DNA of 47,315 nt from an uncultured Fusobacterium sp. (GCA_900542625.1 UQOH01000008.1:1-47315); one strand, 5' to 3'. Positions 1-8,037 are shown, numbered from the stretch's first letter. Numbers and translations: made by a program. The notes: generated by a model not told the origin, from the sequence alone.

Positions 1-365
1 CTCTTAATCTGGGACTTTATTTAAACAAATTAAAATCAGAATGGAGCAAAGCAGAAACAGAGATTCTGGACAAAATATCAGAGTGTGATTTATTAATTAT
101 TGATGATTTTGGAGCAGAGAAAGTAACTGAATGGGTATTGGAAAAAGTATTTTTTTTAATTGATGTAAGATACAGAATGAGAAAACCTTTTATTATTTCA
201 ACCAATCTTCAGTACAAAACAGATGAAAATATCTGCGAGATTCATAAAGTTTTTGGTAAAAGAATAAGGGACAGAATAAACGAGGTATGCTGTCCCATTC
301 TTTTTAAAGGTGAGAGCAGAAGAAAATCCCCTGCTGATAAATTTGCAAAGTTGTTTTTAAAATAA
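1..365 (+). CDS. DnaC-like helicase loader ATPase, C-terminal part (5' end outside window)
   Basis: The reading frame is open from base 3 to the TAA at 363-365, so the gene begins outside the window. The visible 120 residues carry a Walker B motif (LLIIDDFGAEK, about residues 35-45 of the visible part) and a sensor-1-like ISTNL after a hydrophobic strand. These are the hallmarks of the AAA+ DnaC/DnaI helicase-loader family, which delivers the replicative helicase to single-stranded DNA. The basic C-terminal tail is also typical. The Walker A loop and any N-terminal helicase-binding domain lie upstream and cannot be checked. An IstB-like transposition ATPase is the main alternative, but no transposase is next to it. 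The gene runs into the convergent lipoprotein gene, with 15 bases between the stop codons. Confidence 0.75.
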   Translation, partial: LNLGLYLNKLKSEWSKAETEILDKISECDLLIIDDFGAEKVTEWVLEKVFFLIDVRYRMRKPFIISTNLQYKTDENICEIHKVFGKRIRDRINEVCCPILFKGESRRKSPADKFAKLFLK

Positions 366-380
366 TATATTATCTGTTTC

Positions 381-788
381 TTATTTTTTTAATTCAGGTT
401 TTGCAGTTTGTTTGAAAATAAGCTGCTGTCCTGATGAAGTAGTTAAAATTAAAGTATCTTTTTGAACCTGATATTTTTCTACTTTTCCTAAAGCAGTGAC
501 AAATTCAAATTCCTGTTCCATAGCCTCTCTTGGCCCTGCCATTAAAGTACTTCCTACATGAGAAAGTTTCATGTTATCTCCTGATAAAGTATATTTACCA
601 AAGTAGTTATTAACACCAGAGAAACCAAAGAAATTTTCTTCTGCGAAATTAATAGTTATTTTAACATCTTTAGTAGAAGTAGTTAATACATATTCTTTTC
701 CAACAATAGTTTCAGTTGTTTTAGTTGAAAGTCCTGAACAACCTGCAAATGCAAATATCATTAACAATCCTAAAAATATTTTTTTCAT
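381..788 (-). CDS. META-domain (HslJ-like) lipoprotein
   Basis: This 135-residue protein has a lipoprotein signal peptide (MKKIFLGLLMIFAFAGCSG, lipobox FAGC with Cys17). It is followed by one META/DUF306-type domain, recognisable from the pattern GFSGVNNYFGKYTLSGD and the conserved MAGP-E-MEQEFEF stretch. HslJ and related META proteins are envelope proteins linked to stress or antibiotic tolerance, with no known enzyme activity. The ATG at 788 is chosen because AGGAGGA (795-801) sits 7 bases upstream. A longer in-frame start at 851 would overlap the promoter. It is a single-gene unit, convergent with the DnaC-like gene. A sigma-70-type promoter and a 16-bp palindrome lie upstream. The family call is fairly secure and the physiological role is unknown. 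Confidence 0.8.
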   Translation of the reverse strand: MKKIFLGLLMIFAFAGCSGLSTKTTETIVGKEYVLTTSTKDVKITINFAEENFFGFSGVNNYFGKYTLSGDNMKLSHVGSTLMAGPREAMEQEFEFVTALGKVEKYQVQKDTLILTTSSGQQLIFKQTAKPELKK

Positions 789-807
789 AAAAAATCCTCC
801 TAATTTT

Positions 808-823
808 TTGACCAGCTGGTCAA
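808..823. promoter_or_regulatory. 16-bp perfect palindrome in the leader of the META lipoprotein gene (candidate operator)
   Basis: TTGACCAGCTGGTCAA is its own reverse complement. It lies between the likely transcription start (about 833 on the minus strand) and the ribosome binding site. A TTGAC...GTCAA dyad is typical of TetR-type repressor operators, and this position would block elongation. The palindrome is seen directly. The regulator type is inference. Confidence 0.5.
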
Positions 824-839
824 TTTTCTTAATAAACTC

Positions 840-867
840 ATTATAGCACATTTTTTCTTAAAATCAA
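840..867 (-). promoter_or_regulatory. sigma-70-type promoter of the META lipoprotein gene
   Basis: On the minus strand, -35 TTGATT (862-867) and a perfect -10 TATAAT (840-845) are separated by 16 bases. The palindrome at 808-823 begins about 10 bases downstream of the expected start. Confidence 0.6.
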
Positions 868-889
868 GTGATTTCTCAGTAAAAAGCTT

Positions 890-1753
890 TTAATCTTTTT
901 TTCTGTTGATAATAAAAATAATAGCAGCTGACACAGCAATTAAAACAATACTGATTACATGAGGTGCTCTCAAGCTGAAAAACATTAAATCTTCTGCTCT
1001 GAAGAAACTTACAAATATTCTGATAACACTGTAAATAATTATATAGCTGCACCATATTGTTCCTGCTGCATATTTTCTGTTTTTTAAATAAAACCAGATA
1101 AACAGAAAACCTATAAAATTAAGAATAAGCTCATAAATCATTGCAGGATGAAGAGCCATGTTTGGAAATTCCATTCCTGCAGGTGATGTTGAAGGGAAAA
1201 CAAGTCCCCATGGAACTTTATCTTTAAATGCCATTTTTTCAGAAAAAGGCAGAGAATTATAATAAGCAAACCACTCATAGAATTTTGGTTTTAAAGTAAA
1301 AATAACTTTAAATGGTGTGAAAGTAGGGACACCATAAATCTCTCCGTTCATAAGATTTCCTATTCTTCCGATAGCCTGTCCCAAAAGAAGAGGAGCAGCA
1401 GCAATATCTCCCAGAAGAAGAGGATTTAGTTTTTTTATCTTTCCATAAATACATGTTCCTATAATCCCACCAAGAATTCCTCCGTGGATTGCCATCCCAC
1501 CTTTCCATACAGCTATTATATCTGCAGGATAGTTAAGATAATAATCAAGATTAAAAAGAACATAGTAAAGTCTTCCTCCTATAAGTCCGGAAATCATAGC
1601 AATAAAAGCATAATTTTCTATAACTTCAGGAGCAATTCCCCTCTGCTTTCCATATTTTTTTCCAAGCTCTATTCCCAGAATAAAAGATACAGCATACATA
1701 AGTCCATAGTAAGTAATTTTTAATCTTCCTATTGAAAATAATATTGGATTCAT
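890..1753 (-). CDS. lgt: Prolipoprotein diacylglyceryl transferase Lgt
   Basis: Lgt transfers the diacylglyceryl group from phosphatidylglycerol to the lipobox cysteine of prelipoproteins in the cytoplasmic membrane. The 287-residue protein has about seven hydrophobic segments. It shows the family signature GQAIGRIGNLMNGE at about residues 125-138 and the conserved GGMAIHGG around His90. The length is normal. The ATG at 1753 is preceded by AAGGAGAA. It is a single gene with a TATAAT -10 element at 1791-1796 on the minus strand. Several lipoproteins in this window (381-788, 17897-19477, 43795-44511) would be its substrates. Confidence 0.95.
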   Translation of the reverse strand: MNPILFSIGRLKITYYGLMYAVSFILGIELGKKYGKQRGIAPEVIENYAFIAMISGLIGGRLYYVLFNLDYYLNYPADIIAVWKGGMAIHGGILGGIIGTCIYGKIKKLNPLLLGDIAAAPLLLGQAIGRIGNLMNGEIYGVPTFTPFKVIFTLKPKFYEWFAYYNSLPFSEKMAFKDKVPWGLVFPSTSPAGMEFPNMALHPAMIYELILNFIGFLFIWFYLKNRKYAAGTIWCSYIIIYSVIRIFVSFFRAEDLMFFSLRAPHVISIVLIAVSAAIIFIINRKKD

Positions 1754-1917
1754 AAATTCTCCTTTAAAAATAAATATAAATATATGTATGATTATATCAT
1801 TTTATGAAAATAGTTAGAATATCTATTTAAAAAATTTCAAAAATGTTAAAAATTGACCATTTTAAACAAAATTTTAGAGTAATATGAGGAATTAAATAAA
1901 AAAATATAAAAAACATC

Positions 1918-1946
1918 TTGTATTATCATGCAAAATAATATAAAAT
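1918..1946 (+). promoter_or_regulatory. Predicted promoter of the flavodiiron gene
   Basis: -35 TTGTAT (1918-1923), 17-base spacer, -10 TAAAAT (1941-1946). The predicted start near 1953 leaves a leader of about 60 bases. An upstream in-frame ATG at 1958 would sit at the transcript start with no ribosome binding site. Confidence 0.5.
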
Positions 1947-2011
1947 GAGATGAATAAATGTTAAGCTATTCAAAACAATTTTTATTTATAATAAATTTGG
2001 GAGGAAAAAAT

Positions 2012-3220
2012 ATGTATTGTTGCGCTGCAATAGGAAATGATATTTATTGGGTCGGAGTAAACGACAGAAGAACTGAAAGATTTGAAAACTATCTTCCTTT
2101 ACCTTCTGGTGTTGCTTATAACTCATACTTAATCGATGACGAAAAAGTATGTCTTATTGATACAGTTGAAGTAAGACAAAGCGGAACTTTTTTAAACAAA
2201 ATTCAGGCAGTTATCGGAGACAAAAAAATCGACTACTTAGTAGTAAATCATATGGAGCCGGACCATTCAGGTTCAATGGAAGAAGTTTTAAGAGCTTATC
2301 CTGAGATAAAAGTTATAGGAAATGCTAAAACATTACAAATGATTAAAGCATTTTTCCCTTCATTCCCTGATGATATGTTCCAGCAGATTAAAGAGGGAGA
2401 TATTCTTGATTTAGGAAAACACAAGTTAACATTTGCCATGGTTCCTATGGTACACTGGCCTGAGTCAATGGTTACTTACGACATAACAGAAAAAGTTTTA
2501 TTCTCTAATGACGCTTTCGGAAGTTTCGGAACTCTTGACGGAGGAATGTGGGACGACGAAGTAAACTTCGATTTCTACAAAGGTGAAATGAGAAGATATT
2601 ATTCTAACATTGTTGGAAAATATGGTGTACAGGTTACAAATGCCATAAAAAAACTTGGAGGACTTGAAATAAAATATATCTGTCCTTCTCACGGAATCTT
2701 ATGGAGAAAAGATGTTAACAGAGTTATAAAATATTATGCTGACTGGGCACAATTTATCCCTGAGAAAAAAGGTGTAGTTATAATGTATGCATCTATGTAT
2801 GGAAATACAGAGGTTATGGCAAACATGATAGCAAGAGAACTTTCTCAGCAGGGATTAAAAGAAATAAAAGTTTATGATGTTTCTAAAACAGATTCTTCAT
2901 TTATTATGAGTGACATCTGGAAGTACAAAGGACTTATCATTGGTTCTTGTGCTCACAACAACGCATTATATCCAAAAATGCAGCCAATCCTTGACAAACT
3001 TCAAAACTATGGATTGAAAAACAGATATGTAGGGATCTTTGGTAACATGATGTGGAGCGGTGGAGGTGTAAGAGGAATACTTCACTTTACAGATTCTTTA
3101 GCAGGGCTTGAAGTTATTGGAAAACCAATAGAGGCTAAAGGAGCACCTACTCATGAAAATATGGAAGATTTAAAATCTCTTGCTCGTGAAATGGCTAAGA
3201 GAATACTTGAGGAAGCATAG
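2012..3220 (+). CDS. fprA: Flavodiiron protein (A-type flavoprotein, FprA family)
   Basis: Flavodiiron proteins reduce O2 to water and/or NO to N2O in the cytoplasm of anaerobes. The 402-residue chain has an N-terminal metallo-beta-lactamase-like diiron domain with the ligand set H80-x-E82-x-D84-H85, H148, D167 and H227. A C-terminal flavodoxin domain starts near residue 254, with an FMN phosphate loop (YASMYGNTEVMA). All seven diiron ligand positions are present, so the enzyme should be active. There is no rubredoxin or flavin reductase extension, so an external electron donor is needed. The ATG at 2012 is chosen because of GGGAGGA at 1999-2005. The gene has its own promoter and ends at a strong terminator. 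Whether it prefers O2 or NO cannot be told from sequence. Confidence 0.93.
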   Translation: MYCCAAIGNDIYWVGVNDRRTERFENYLPLPSGVAYNSYLIDDEKVCLIDTVEVRQSGTFLNKIQAVIGDKKIDYLVVNHMEPDHSGSMEEVLRAYPEIKVIGNAKTLQMIKAFFPSFPDDMFQQIKEGDILDLGKHKLTFAMVPMVHWPESMVTYDITEKVLFSNDAFGSFGTLDGGMWDDEVNFDFYKGEMRRYYSNIVGKYGVQVTNAIKKLGGLEIKYICPSHGILWRKDVNRVIKYYADWAQFIPEKKGVVIMYASMYGNTEVMANMIARELSQQGLKEIKVYDVSKTDSSFIMSDIWKYKGLIIGSCAHNNALYPKMQPILDKLQNYGLKNRYVGIFGNMMWSGGGVRGILHFTDSLAGLEVIGKPIEAKGAPTHENMEDLKSLAREMAKRILEEA

Positions 3221-3237
3221 AATTATTCTGAATTAGA

Positions 3238-3266
3238 ATGCTGGTATTCTATACCAGCATTTTTGT
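3238..3266 (+). terminator. Intrinsic terminator after the flavodiiron gene
   Basis: ATGCTGGTA (3238-3246) pairs perfectly with TACCAGCAT (3252-3260) across a 5-base loop and is followed by a run of T. It separates the flavodiiron gene from yhdT-panF. Confidence 0.9.
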
Positions 3267-3285
3267 ATATCCGGAGGGGAATATT

Positions 3286-3531
3286 ATGAAAAAGGGAAAA
3301 CAAATTAACAAAGAGGCTTTAGTAACAGTTATACTTTACTTATTCTATTTTGGTTGGTGGTATTATTTTGCATATATGTTTACTGACAGTGATAATGTAG
3401 CTGAGTACAAATATATTTTAGGACTTCCTGAGTGGTTCTTCTATTCATGTGTTCTTGGACTTGTAGTTATAAATATATTAGTTTATGCAGCAGTAAAAAT
3501 CTTTTTTAAAGATATGGATTTAGAAGATTAG
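3286..3531 (+). CDS. yhdT: YhdT family small membrane protein (DUF997), panF partner
   Basis: This 81-residue protein has two transmembrane helices (about residues 11-33 and 48-71) and a charged C-terminus. Small proteins of this kind are commonly encoded directly before the sodium/pantothenate symporter gene panF, as here (15 bases before the panF start). The family is known as YhdT/DUF997. Its biochemical role is not established, but an accessory or assembly role for PanF is the usual guess. The ATG at 3286 follows GGAGGGG. An upstream in-frame start at 3238 lies inside the preceding terminator hairpin and is rejected. Confidence 0.8.
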   Translation: MKKGKQINKEALVTVILYLFYFGWWYYFAYMFTDSDNVAEYKYILGLPEWFFYSCVLGLVVINILVYAAVKIFFKDMDLED

Positions 3532-3546
3532 GGGAGGTTTTGGACA

Positions 3547-4995
3547 ATGCTTATTTTATTGCCTATTATAATTTATCTTTTTGCAATGCTTGGAATTGCT
3601 TGGAAAGTAAATCAGATAAAAAATAGTGAAAATGTTAATTTCACAGAAGAATATTATATAGGAAGCAGAGGAATGGGAGGATTTGTTCTTGCTATGACTA
3701 TAATTGCAACTTATGTAGGAGCAAGTTCTTTTATAGGAGGACCGGGAGTTGCTTACAAACTTGGGCTTGGATGGGTGCTTCTTGCCTGCATTCAAGTGCC
3801 TACTGCTTTTCTTACTCTTGGAATTCTTGGAAAAAAACTGGCTGTTATTTCAAGAAAAATCGGCGGTGTTACAATTATCGACCTTTTAAGAGCAAGATAT
3901 AAAAGTGATATTGTTGTTATTTTAAGTGCTGTTATGATGCTTATATTCTTCATTGGTTCAATAGTTGCTCAGTTTGTTGGTGGAGGAAGACTGTTTGAAA
4001 GTGTCACAGGATATGATTACAGAATAGGGCTTACTATATTTGCCATTGTTGTTATTGCATATACAACTTTCGGTGGATTCAGAGCTGTTGCCCTTACAGA
4101 TGCTGTACAGGGTATGGTTATGCTGGCTGCTACAGGAGTGCTTTTCTTTGTTCTTCTTAAACAAGGAAACGGAATGGAAAACATAATGAGAAAAGTGGCT
4201 GAAGTTAACCCTGATCTTCTTACTCCTTCTTCCGGAGGAAATATTGGAAAACCATTTATTCTTTCTTTCTGGATGCTTGTTGGAATAGGAATACTTGGAC
4301 TTCCTGCCACTGCTGTAAGATGTATGGGATTTAAAGATTCAAAAGCTATGCACAAAGCAATGGTAATAGGAACTTCTGTTGTTGGAATTCTTATGCTTGG
4401 AATGCACCTTGTTGGTGTTATGGGAATTGCTGTTGAACCCGGAGTAGATGTAGGAGATAAAATTATCCCTATTCTTGCATTAAAACATCTTCATCCAATT
4501 CTTGCAGGAATATTTATAGGCGGACCTCTGGCTGCTATAATGTCAACAGTGGATTCTTTCCTTATTTTAACATCAGCAACAATAGTAAAAGATTTATATC
4601 TTCATTATGTTGATAAAAATGCAAGTACAGAAAAGATTAAAAAACTTTCTCTTTTTGTTTCTTTAGGATTTGGAATATTAGTGTTTATTCTTGCACTTAA
4701 TCCCCCTGAACTTCTTGTTTGGATAAACCTTTTTGCTCTTGCAGGGCAGGAAGCTGCTTTCTTCTGTCCAATAATTTTCGGGCTTTATTGGAAGAGAGCA
4801 AATGCAACAGGAGCTGCTGCATCTATGATTTTCGGAGTGGCAACATATCTTTATTTTGTAATCTGTAAAGTAAATGTTTATGGAATGCACCAGATTGTTC
4901 CGGCTATAGCTCTTACTATGCTTGTGTTTGTAATTGGTTCTCTTGCTGGAGAAAAAACAGACGACGAAACACTAAAAATATTCTTTGATATTTAA
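3547..4995 (+). CDS. panF: Sodium/pantothenate symporter PanF
   Basis: PanF imports pantothenate, the coenzyme A precursor, with Na+ across the cytoplasmic membrane. The 482-residue protein has about 13 hydrophobic segments and the sodium:solute symporter (SSS) pattern. Visible features are FTEEYYIGSRGMGGFVLAMT near residue 32, ATYVGASSFIGGPG in the second helix, and GGPLAAIMSTVDSFLI in the C-terminal half. The last of these carries the conserved Ser/Asp Na+ site region. Length and the adjacent yhdT gene support PanF over other SSS members such as proline permease. The ATG at 3547 has GGGGAGG 8 bases upstream. The two genes are likely one transcript, which runs towards the inverted repeat at 5034-5170. 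Confidence 0.9.
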   Translation: MLILLPIIIYLFAMLGIAWKVNQIKNSENVNFTEEYYIGSRGMGGFVLAMTIIATYVGASSFIGGPGVAYKLGLGWVLLACIQVPTAFLTLGILGKKLAVISRKIGGVTIIDLLRARYKSDIVVILSAVMMLIFFIGSIVAQFVGGGRLFESVTGYDYRIGLTIFAIVVIAYTTFGGFRAVALTDAVQGMVMLAATGVLFFVLLKQGNGMENIMRKVAEVNPDLLTPSSGGNIGKPFILSFWMLVGIGILGLPATAVRCMGFKDSKAMHKAMVIGTSVVGILMLGMHLVGVMGIAVEPGVDVGDKIIPILALKHLHPILAGIFIGGPLAAIMSTVDSFLILTSATIVKDLYLHYVDKNASTEKIKKLSLFVSLGFGILVFILALNPPELLVWINLFALAGQEAAFFCPIIFGLYWKRANATGAAASMIFGVATYLYFVICKVNVYGMHQIVPAIALTMLVFVIGSLAGEKTDDETLKIFFDI

Positions 4996-5033
4996 TAAAT
5001 AATCTAAAAGATAGTCAATAAAAAAAGATTATT

Positions 5034-5170
5034 GATAAAATTAAAAATAAAATTCTCGATATTAAAAATATCTGCGTAATTTATGCAGCGAAACAGAATA
5101 CAGAAAACTTGACTGTGAGCAATATAAATCTGCTGATATTTTTTCTTAGAGAATTTTATTTTTATTTTAT
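5034..5170. repeat. Long fold-back inverted repeat downstream of panF
   Basis: The left arm (5034-5057) and right arm (5149-5170) pair over about 22 bases with one bulged T. Inside, AAAAATATC near 5065-5073 can pair with GATATTTTT in the right half, so most of the 137-base segment folds into one long imperfect hairpin. The top carries smaller hairpins (CTGC...GCAG near 5072-5088, ACAG...CTGT near 5100-5116). It may end panF transcription or be a MITE-like remnant. No second copy was seen in the window. Confidence 0.5.
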
Positions 5171-5184
5171 AACATCATCTAAAT

Positions 5185-5214
5185 TTGAAAAAAATCAAAA
5201 AAAATGTTAAAATA
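5185..5214 (+). promoter_or_regulatory. Predicted promoter of the VirK/YbjX-family gene
   Basis: -35 TTGAAA (5185-5190), 18-base spacer, -10 TAAAAT (5209-5214), with a second possible -10 TATAAT at 5215-5220. It overlaps the upstream ATG at 5204, which argues for the TTG start at 5249. Confidence 0.45.
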
Positions 5215-5248
5215 TATAATTGCAACATATAAAAAAAAGGAGGAACAA

Positions 5249-6154
5249 TTGCAAAATTTAGCAAGTTATTATTATGATTTACTGACAAAATCAAGCAGGA
5301 AAGGAGCACTGACAACAGAAAAAAGAAAACTAAGGTTTATTTTCAGAACCATATGCTACTATCCATACTCAATAAACCTGATACGTTTTGTACAGCATCA
5401 CAAATACCTTTCAGAAAAAGTTTTCACATATATGTCTTTACTAAATAAAATTTACAGGCCATATTTATGTAATATGTTTGGTTTATCCAAAAAACTTTCA
5501 TCTGTGAAAGAAAATTATCAATTCATAGATAAATATTTTCCTGAAAAAATTATTCCTGAATTTTACGAAAAAGGTTCAATTCAGCTGGCAGAAATAACAG
5601 GAACAGATGAAGAGAGATTTAAAATCATTCTTTCTTTATATCCGAACTTTGATAAGGAGGGAGATATTGATTTAAAAATGGTAAATTCAGAGAATATCCC
5701 TCTTGCCACAATAACATTCAGTTTTATAAAAAATGAAGGTAAAGACACTCTTTTTATTGGAGGTATTCAAGGGCCATACAGGACAATCGACAAAGACTGC
5801 ATTAAAAAAGCAACAAAAAGCATGGGAGGAATGTTCCCAAAAAGAATTTTAATGGAAGTTATATATAAAATGTGTGAATGCTTTGAAACTAATGTGGAAA
5901 AAATGTGTGTGGCAAATGATAAGCACATATATGTGACTAAAAAATATTTAAAACGGAAAAAAATCCTTGCAAACTATGATGAATTTTTAGAAACTTTAAA
6001 TGCTGAAAAGTTAAAATCAGGATTATGGAAACTTCCAAAAGAACTCTTCAGAAAAGATATTTCTGAAATCCCAAGCAAGAAAAGGTCAGAATACAGAAAA
6101 CGTTACAGCATTCTTGACTCTTTGGCAGAATCAATAAAAGAAAATTTTGTTTAA
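5249..6154 (+). CDS. VirK/YbjX family protein (DUF535)
   Basis: This 301-residue protein is recognised as DUF535 (VirK/YbjX) from the family-typical stretch LFIGGIQGPYRTID in the middle and a later ANDKHIYV motif. It is soluble, basic and without a signal peptide. VirK of Shigella and YbjX of enterobacteria are linked to virulence-factor surface display and envelope stress, but no biochemical activity is established. The TTG at 5249 is chosen because AGGAGG (5238-5243) lies 5 bases upstream and the in-frame ATG at 5204 falls within the predicted promoter. The next gene starts 80 bases downstream on the same strand. Fusobacteria often carry members of this family. The function here is unknown. 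Confidence 0.75.
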   Translation: MQNLASYYYDLLTKSSRKGALTTEKRKLRFIFRTICYYPYSINLIRFVQHHKYLSEKVFTYMSLLNKIYRPYLCNMFGLSKKLSSVKENYQFIDKYFPEKIIPEFYEKGSIQLAEITGTDEERFKIILSLYPNFDKEGDIDLKMVNSENIPLATITFSFIKNEGKDTLFIGGIQGPYRTIDKDCIKKATKSMGGMFPKRILMEVIYKMCECFETNVEKMCVANDKHIYVTKKYLKRKKILANYDEFLETLNAEKLKSGLWKLPKELFRKDISEIPSKKRSEYRKRYSILDSLAESIKENFV

Positions 6155-6234
6155 TAAAAAAATATTAATTGAGATTTTATAGTCTTTTTCTACTAAATAA
6201 AATTATCTTAGCAGGCAATACAAGGGAGGAAATT

Positions 6235-7185
6235 ATGGATAACTTTTTAAGTATAAAAAATAAAATAGAAGAGAGCAGAAATATATTGGTTACAGCACAT
6301 GTTAATCCGGATGGAGATGCAATAGGAGCAGGACTGGCTCTTGTAAGCGGAATAGAAAAAATAAATAAGAACTGTAAAGTAAGATTTGTATTACAGGACA
6401 AAACTCCGGACAGAACAAAATTTCTGAATCTTGAAAAAAGAGCAGAGATATATAATCCTGAAGAGATTTATAATTTCGATCTGGCAGTTTGTGTAGACAG
6501 TGCCACACTTGAAAGAACAGGAACAGTAAAAAATTTAATAAAAGACAGCTTTATAATAAATATAGACCATCATATAAGCAATCCTTTATATGGAAATTTG
6601 AACTATGTGGAAGATATCTCTTCTACAAGTGAGGTTATATATAAATTTTTAAAATTCTGCAGCGCAGAAATAGATATTGATATTGCAGAATCTTTATATA
6701 CAGGTCTGGTAAACGATACAGGAAACTTTAAACACAGCAATGTAACTAAAGATACTTTCCAAATGGCAGGAGATTTAGTGGCTGTTGGCGTAGACAACTC
6801 TAAAATTGTAAGAGAATTTCTTAATACAAAAAGCATGGCAGCTATAAAACTTCTTGGACAGGCTATGTACGAAATGAAATTTTATGAAGACAAAAAGCTT
6901 GTATATTTCTTCCTTTCATATGATGATATGAAAAAAATAAACGGAAGAAAAGAAGATACAGAAGAGATAGTGGAAACTATTGTATCTTATGAAAAAGCAG
7001 AGGTTTCTCTTTTCCTTAGAGAAGATATTCCCGGTGTTATAAAAGGAAGTATGAGAAGTAAATATGATGTTAATGTAAATGAAATTGCAGCAATATTCGG
7101 CGGAGGAGGACATGTAAAAGCTTCTGGTTTCACAAGTGAACTTCCTGCTGATGAAATAGTTAAAAAGGTGCTTGAAAAATTATAA
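6235..7185 (+). CDS. nrnA: DHH/DHHA1 phosphoesterase, NrnA-like (nanoRNase / pAp phosphatase)
   Basis: The family degrades 2-5-nucleotide RNAs and can dephosphorylate 3',5'-adenosine bisphosphate (pAp), using Mn2+. Some members act on cyclic dinucleotide products. The 316-residue protein shows the DHH signature set: HVNPDGDAIG (residues 22-31), CVDSA, and the name-giving NIDHHISN. A C-terminal DHHA1 domain contains the substrate-binding glycine motif FGGGGHVKASGF. Length and domain order match NrnA and not RecJ, which is longer with an OB domain. The ATG at 6235 has GGGAGGA 4 bases upstream; an earlier in-frame ATG at 6169 has no ribosome binding site. The metallopeptidase gene follows 24 bases later and is probably co-transcribed. 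Confidence 0.88.
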   Translation: MDNFLSIKNKIEESRNILVTAHVNPDGDAIGAGLALVSGIEKINKNCKVRFVLQDKTPDRTKFLNLEKRAEIYNPEEIYNFDLAVCVDSATLERTGTVKNLIKDSFIINIDHHISNPLYGNLNYVEDISSTSEVIYKFLKFCSAEIDIDIAESLYTGLVNDTGNFKHSNVTKDTFQMAGDLVAVGVDNSKIVREFLNTKSMAAIKLLGQAMYEMKFYEDKKLVYFFLSYDDMKKINGRKEDTEEIVETIVSYEKAEVSLFLREDIPGVIKGSMRSKYDVNVNEIAAIFGGGGHVKASGFTSELPADEIVKKVLEKL

Positions 7186-7209
7186 AGAGATTATAAAGGA
7201 TATCCCATA

Positions 7210-7851
7210 ATGGAAGTAAAAGTAATAAGAAAATCTGTTAAAAATTTAATATTGAAAATACGTCCTGACGGAGAAATAGAAGTTGTAGTCCCAAGAAGAG
7301 TGTCTAATCTCTATATAAAAGATTTTCTGGAAAGAAAAAAAAGCTGGATTGAAAAAAAGCTGGAAGAGATAAAAAAAAGAAAAACAAAACAAATTCTGTA
7401 TAATACAGGAGATAAGATATTTTATCTTGGGAAAGAATATAATTTTATTTTGCAGAAAAGCGATTCACATTATATTGAAAAAAATGAGGATACTATTACT
7501 CTTTTCACAAAAGCTCCTGATAATTTTGAGGAAAAACATATGTTAATAAATTCATGGTATAGAGAAGAGGGAAGAAGAATATTTGTTCCCATTTTGGAAA
7601 AATATTTAAAAATTACAGGAAAACAGATTGAAAAAGTCACTATAAAAACCCTTAAAAGCAACTGGGGTTCATGCAATTATAAAAGAAAAACAATAAATCT
7701 TAATTCAGAAATGATGAAAAGAGATATTAAGTTTATCGAATATGTTATTCTGCATGAGATAGCTCATTTGGAGCATCCAAATCACAGCAGAAATTTTTAT
7801 GAATATATAGAAAAATTTATGCCCGATTGGAAAATAAGAAAAAAAATATAA
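7210..7851 (+). CDS. YgjP-like M48-type metallopeptidase (DUF45)
   Basis: This 213-residue protein is of the YgjP/DUF45 (WLM/SprT-like zinc peptidase) group. It has an N-terminal strand-rich part (about residues 1-75) and a C-terminal catalytic part with the zinc motif HEIAH (about residues 180-184). The downstream ligand pattern HPNHSRNFYEYIEKFMPDW follows. The upstream SNWGSCNYKRKTINLN block is also family-typical. There is no signal peptide or membrane segment, so it is a cytoplasmic zinc protein. Family members often sit next to restriction or repair genes, but here the neighbour is the NrnA-like gene. Its substrate is unknown. The gene ends at a clear terminator. Confidence 0.85.
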   Translation: MEVKVIRKSVKNLILKIRPDGEIEVVVPRRVSNLYIKDFLERKKSWIEKKLEEIKKRKTKQILYNTGDKIFYLGKEYNFILQKSDSHYIEKNEDTITLFTKAPDNFEEKHMLINSWYREEGRRIFVPILEKYLKITGKQIEKVTIKTLKSNWGSCNYKRKTINLNSEMMKRDIKFIEYVILHEIAHLEHPNHSRNFYEYIEKFMPDWKIRKKI

Positions 7852-7862
7852 ATATAAAACTC

Positions 7863-7892
7863 GGACTGGTTAATGCCGGTCCTTTGCTTTTT
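7863..7892 (+). terminator. Intrinsic terminator after the YgjP-like gene
   Basis: GGACTGG (7863-7869) pairs with CCGGTCC (7876-7882), with one G-T pair and a 6-base loop, and is followed by a T-rich tract. Confidence 0.85.
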
Positions 7893-7908
7893 TAAATTTT
7901 CAATTTTT

Positions 7909-7937
7909 TTGATTTTTTTTCTTATTTACAGTATAAT
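7909..7937 (+). promoter_or_regulatory. Predicted sigma-70 promoter before the small membrane protein gene
   Basis: -35 TTGATT (7909-7914), 17-base spacer, -10 TATAAT (7932-7937). The start near 7944 gives a 94-base leader containing the small dyad GTTACtttGTAAC (7984-7996). Confidence 0.65.
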
Positions 7938-8037
7938 AAAATTAATAGAAGATGTTATTTTATCAAATGTTTTATATAAAAGCTGTTACTTTGTAACTTA
8001 ATGATATTGTTTATTTTCTGAAAAGGAGGTGGAGAAA

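Noticed and set aside
1..365. IstB-type transposition ATPase reading of the left-end fragment
   Set aside because: No transposase or inverted repeat is visible beside it; the helicase-loader reading is simpler, although the Walker A part is missing from the window.
362..373. 12-base palindrome ATAATATATTAT between the DnaC-like and META genes
   Set aside because: Pure A/T with low information; such dyads are expected by chance in this DNA.
3238..3285. N-terminal extension of YhdT from an in-frame start at 3238
   Set aside because: The codons lie inside the perfect terminator hairpin after the flavodiiron gene, and a good ribosome binding site precedes the ATG at 3286.
7952..7996. Short leader-peptide frame (14 codons) before the small membrane protein gene
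   Set aside because: It has no clear ribosome binding site and no run of regulatory codons, so chance is as likely.
7984..7996. Dyad GTTACtttGTAAC as an operator
   Set aside because: Only 5-base arms and no second copy; kept as a note in the promoter entry only.
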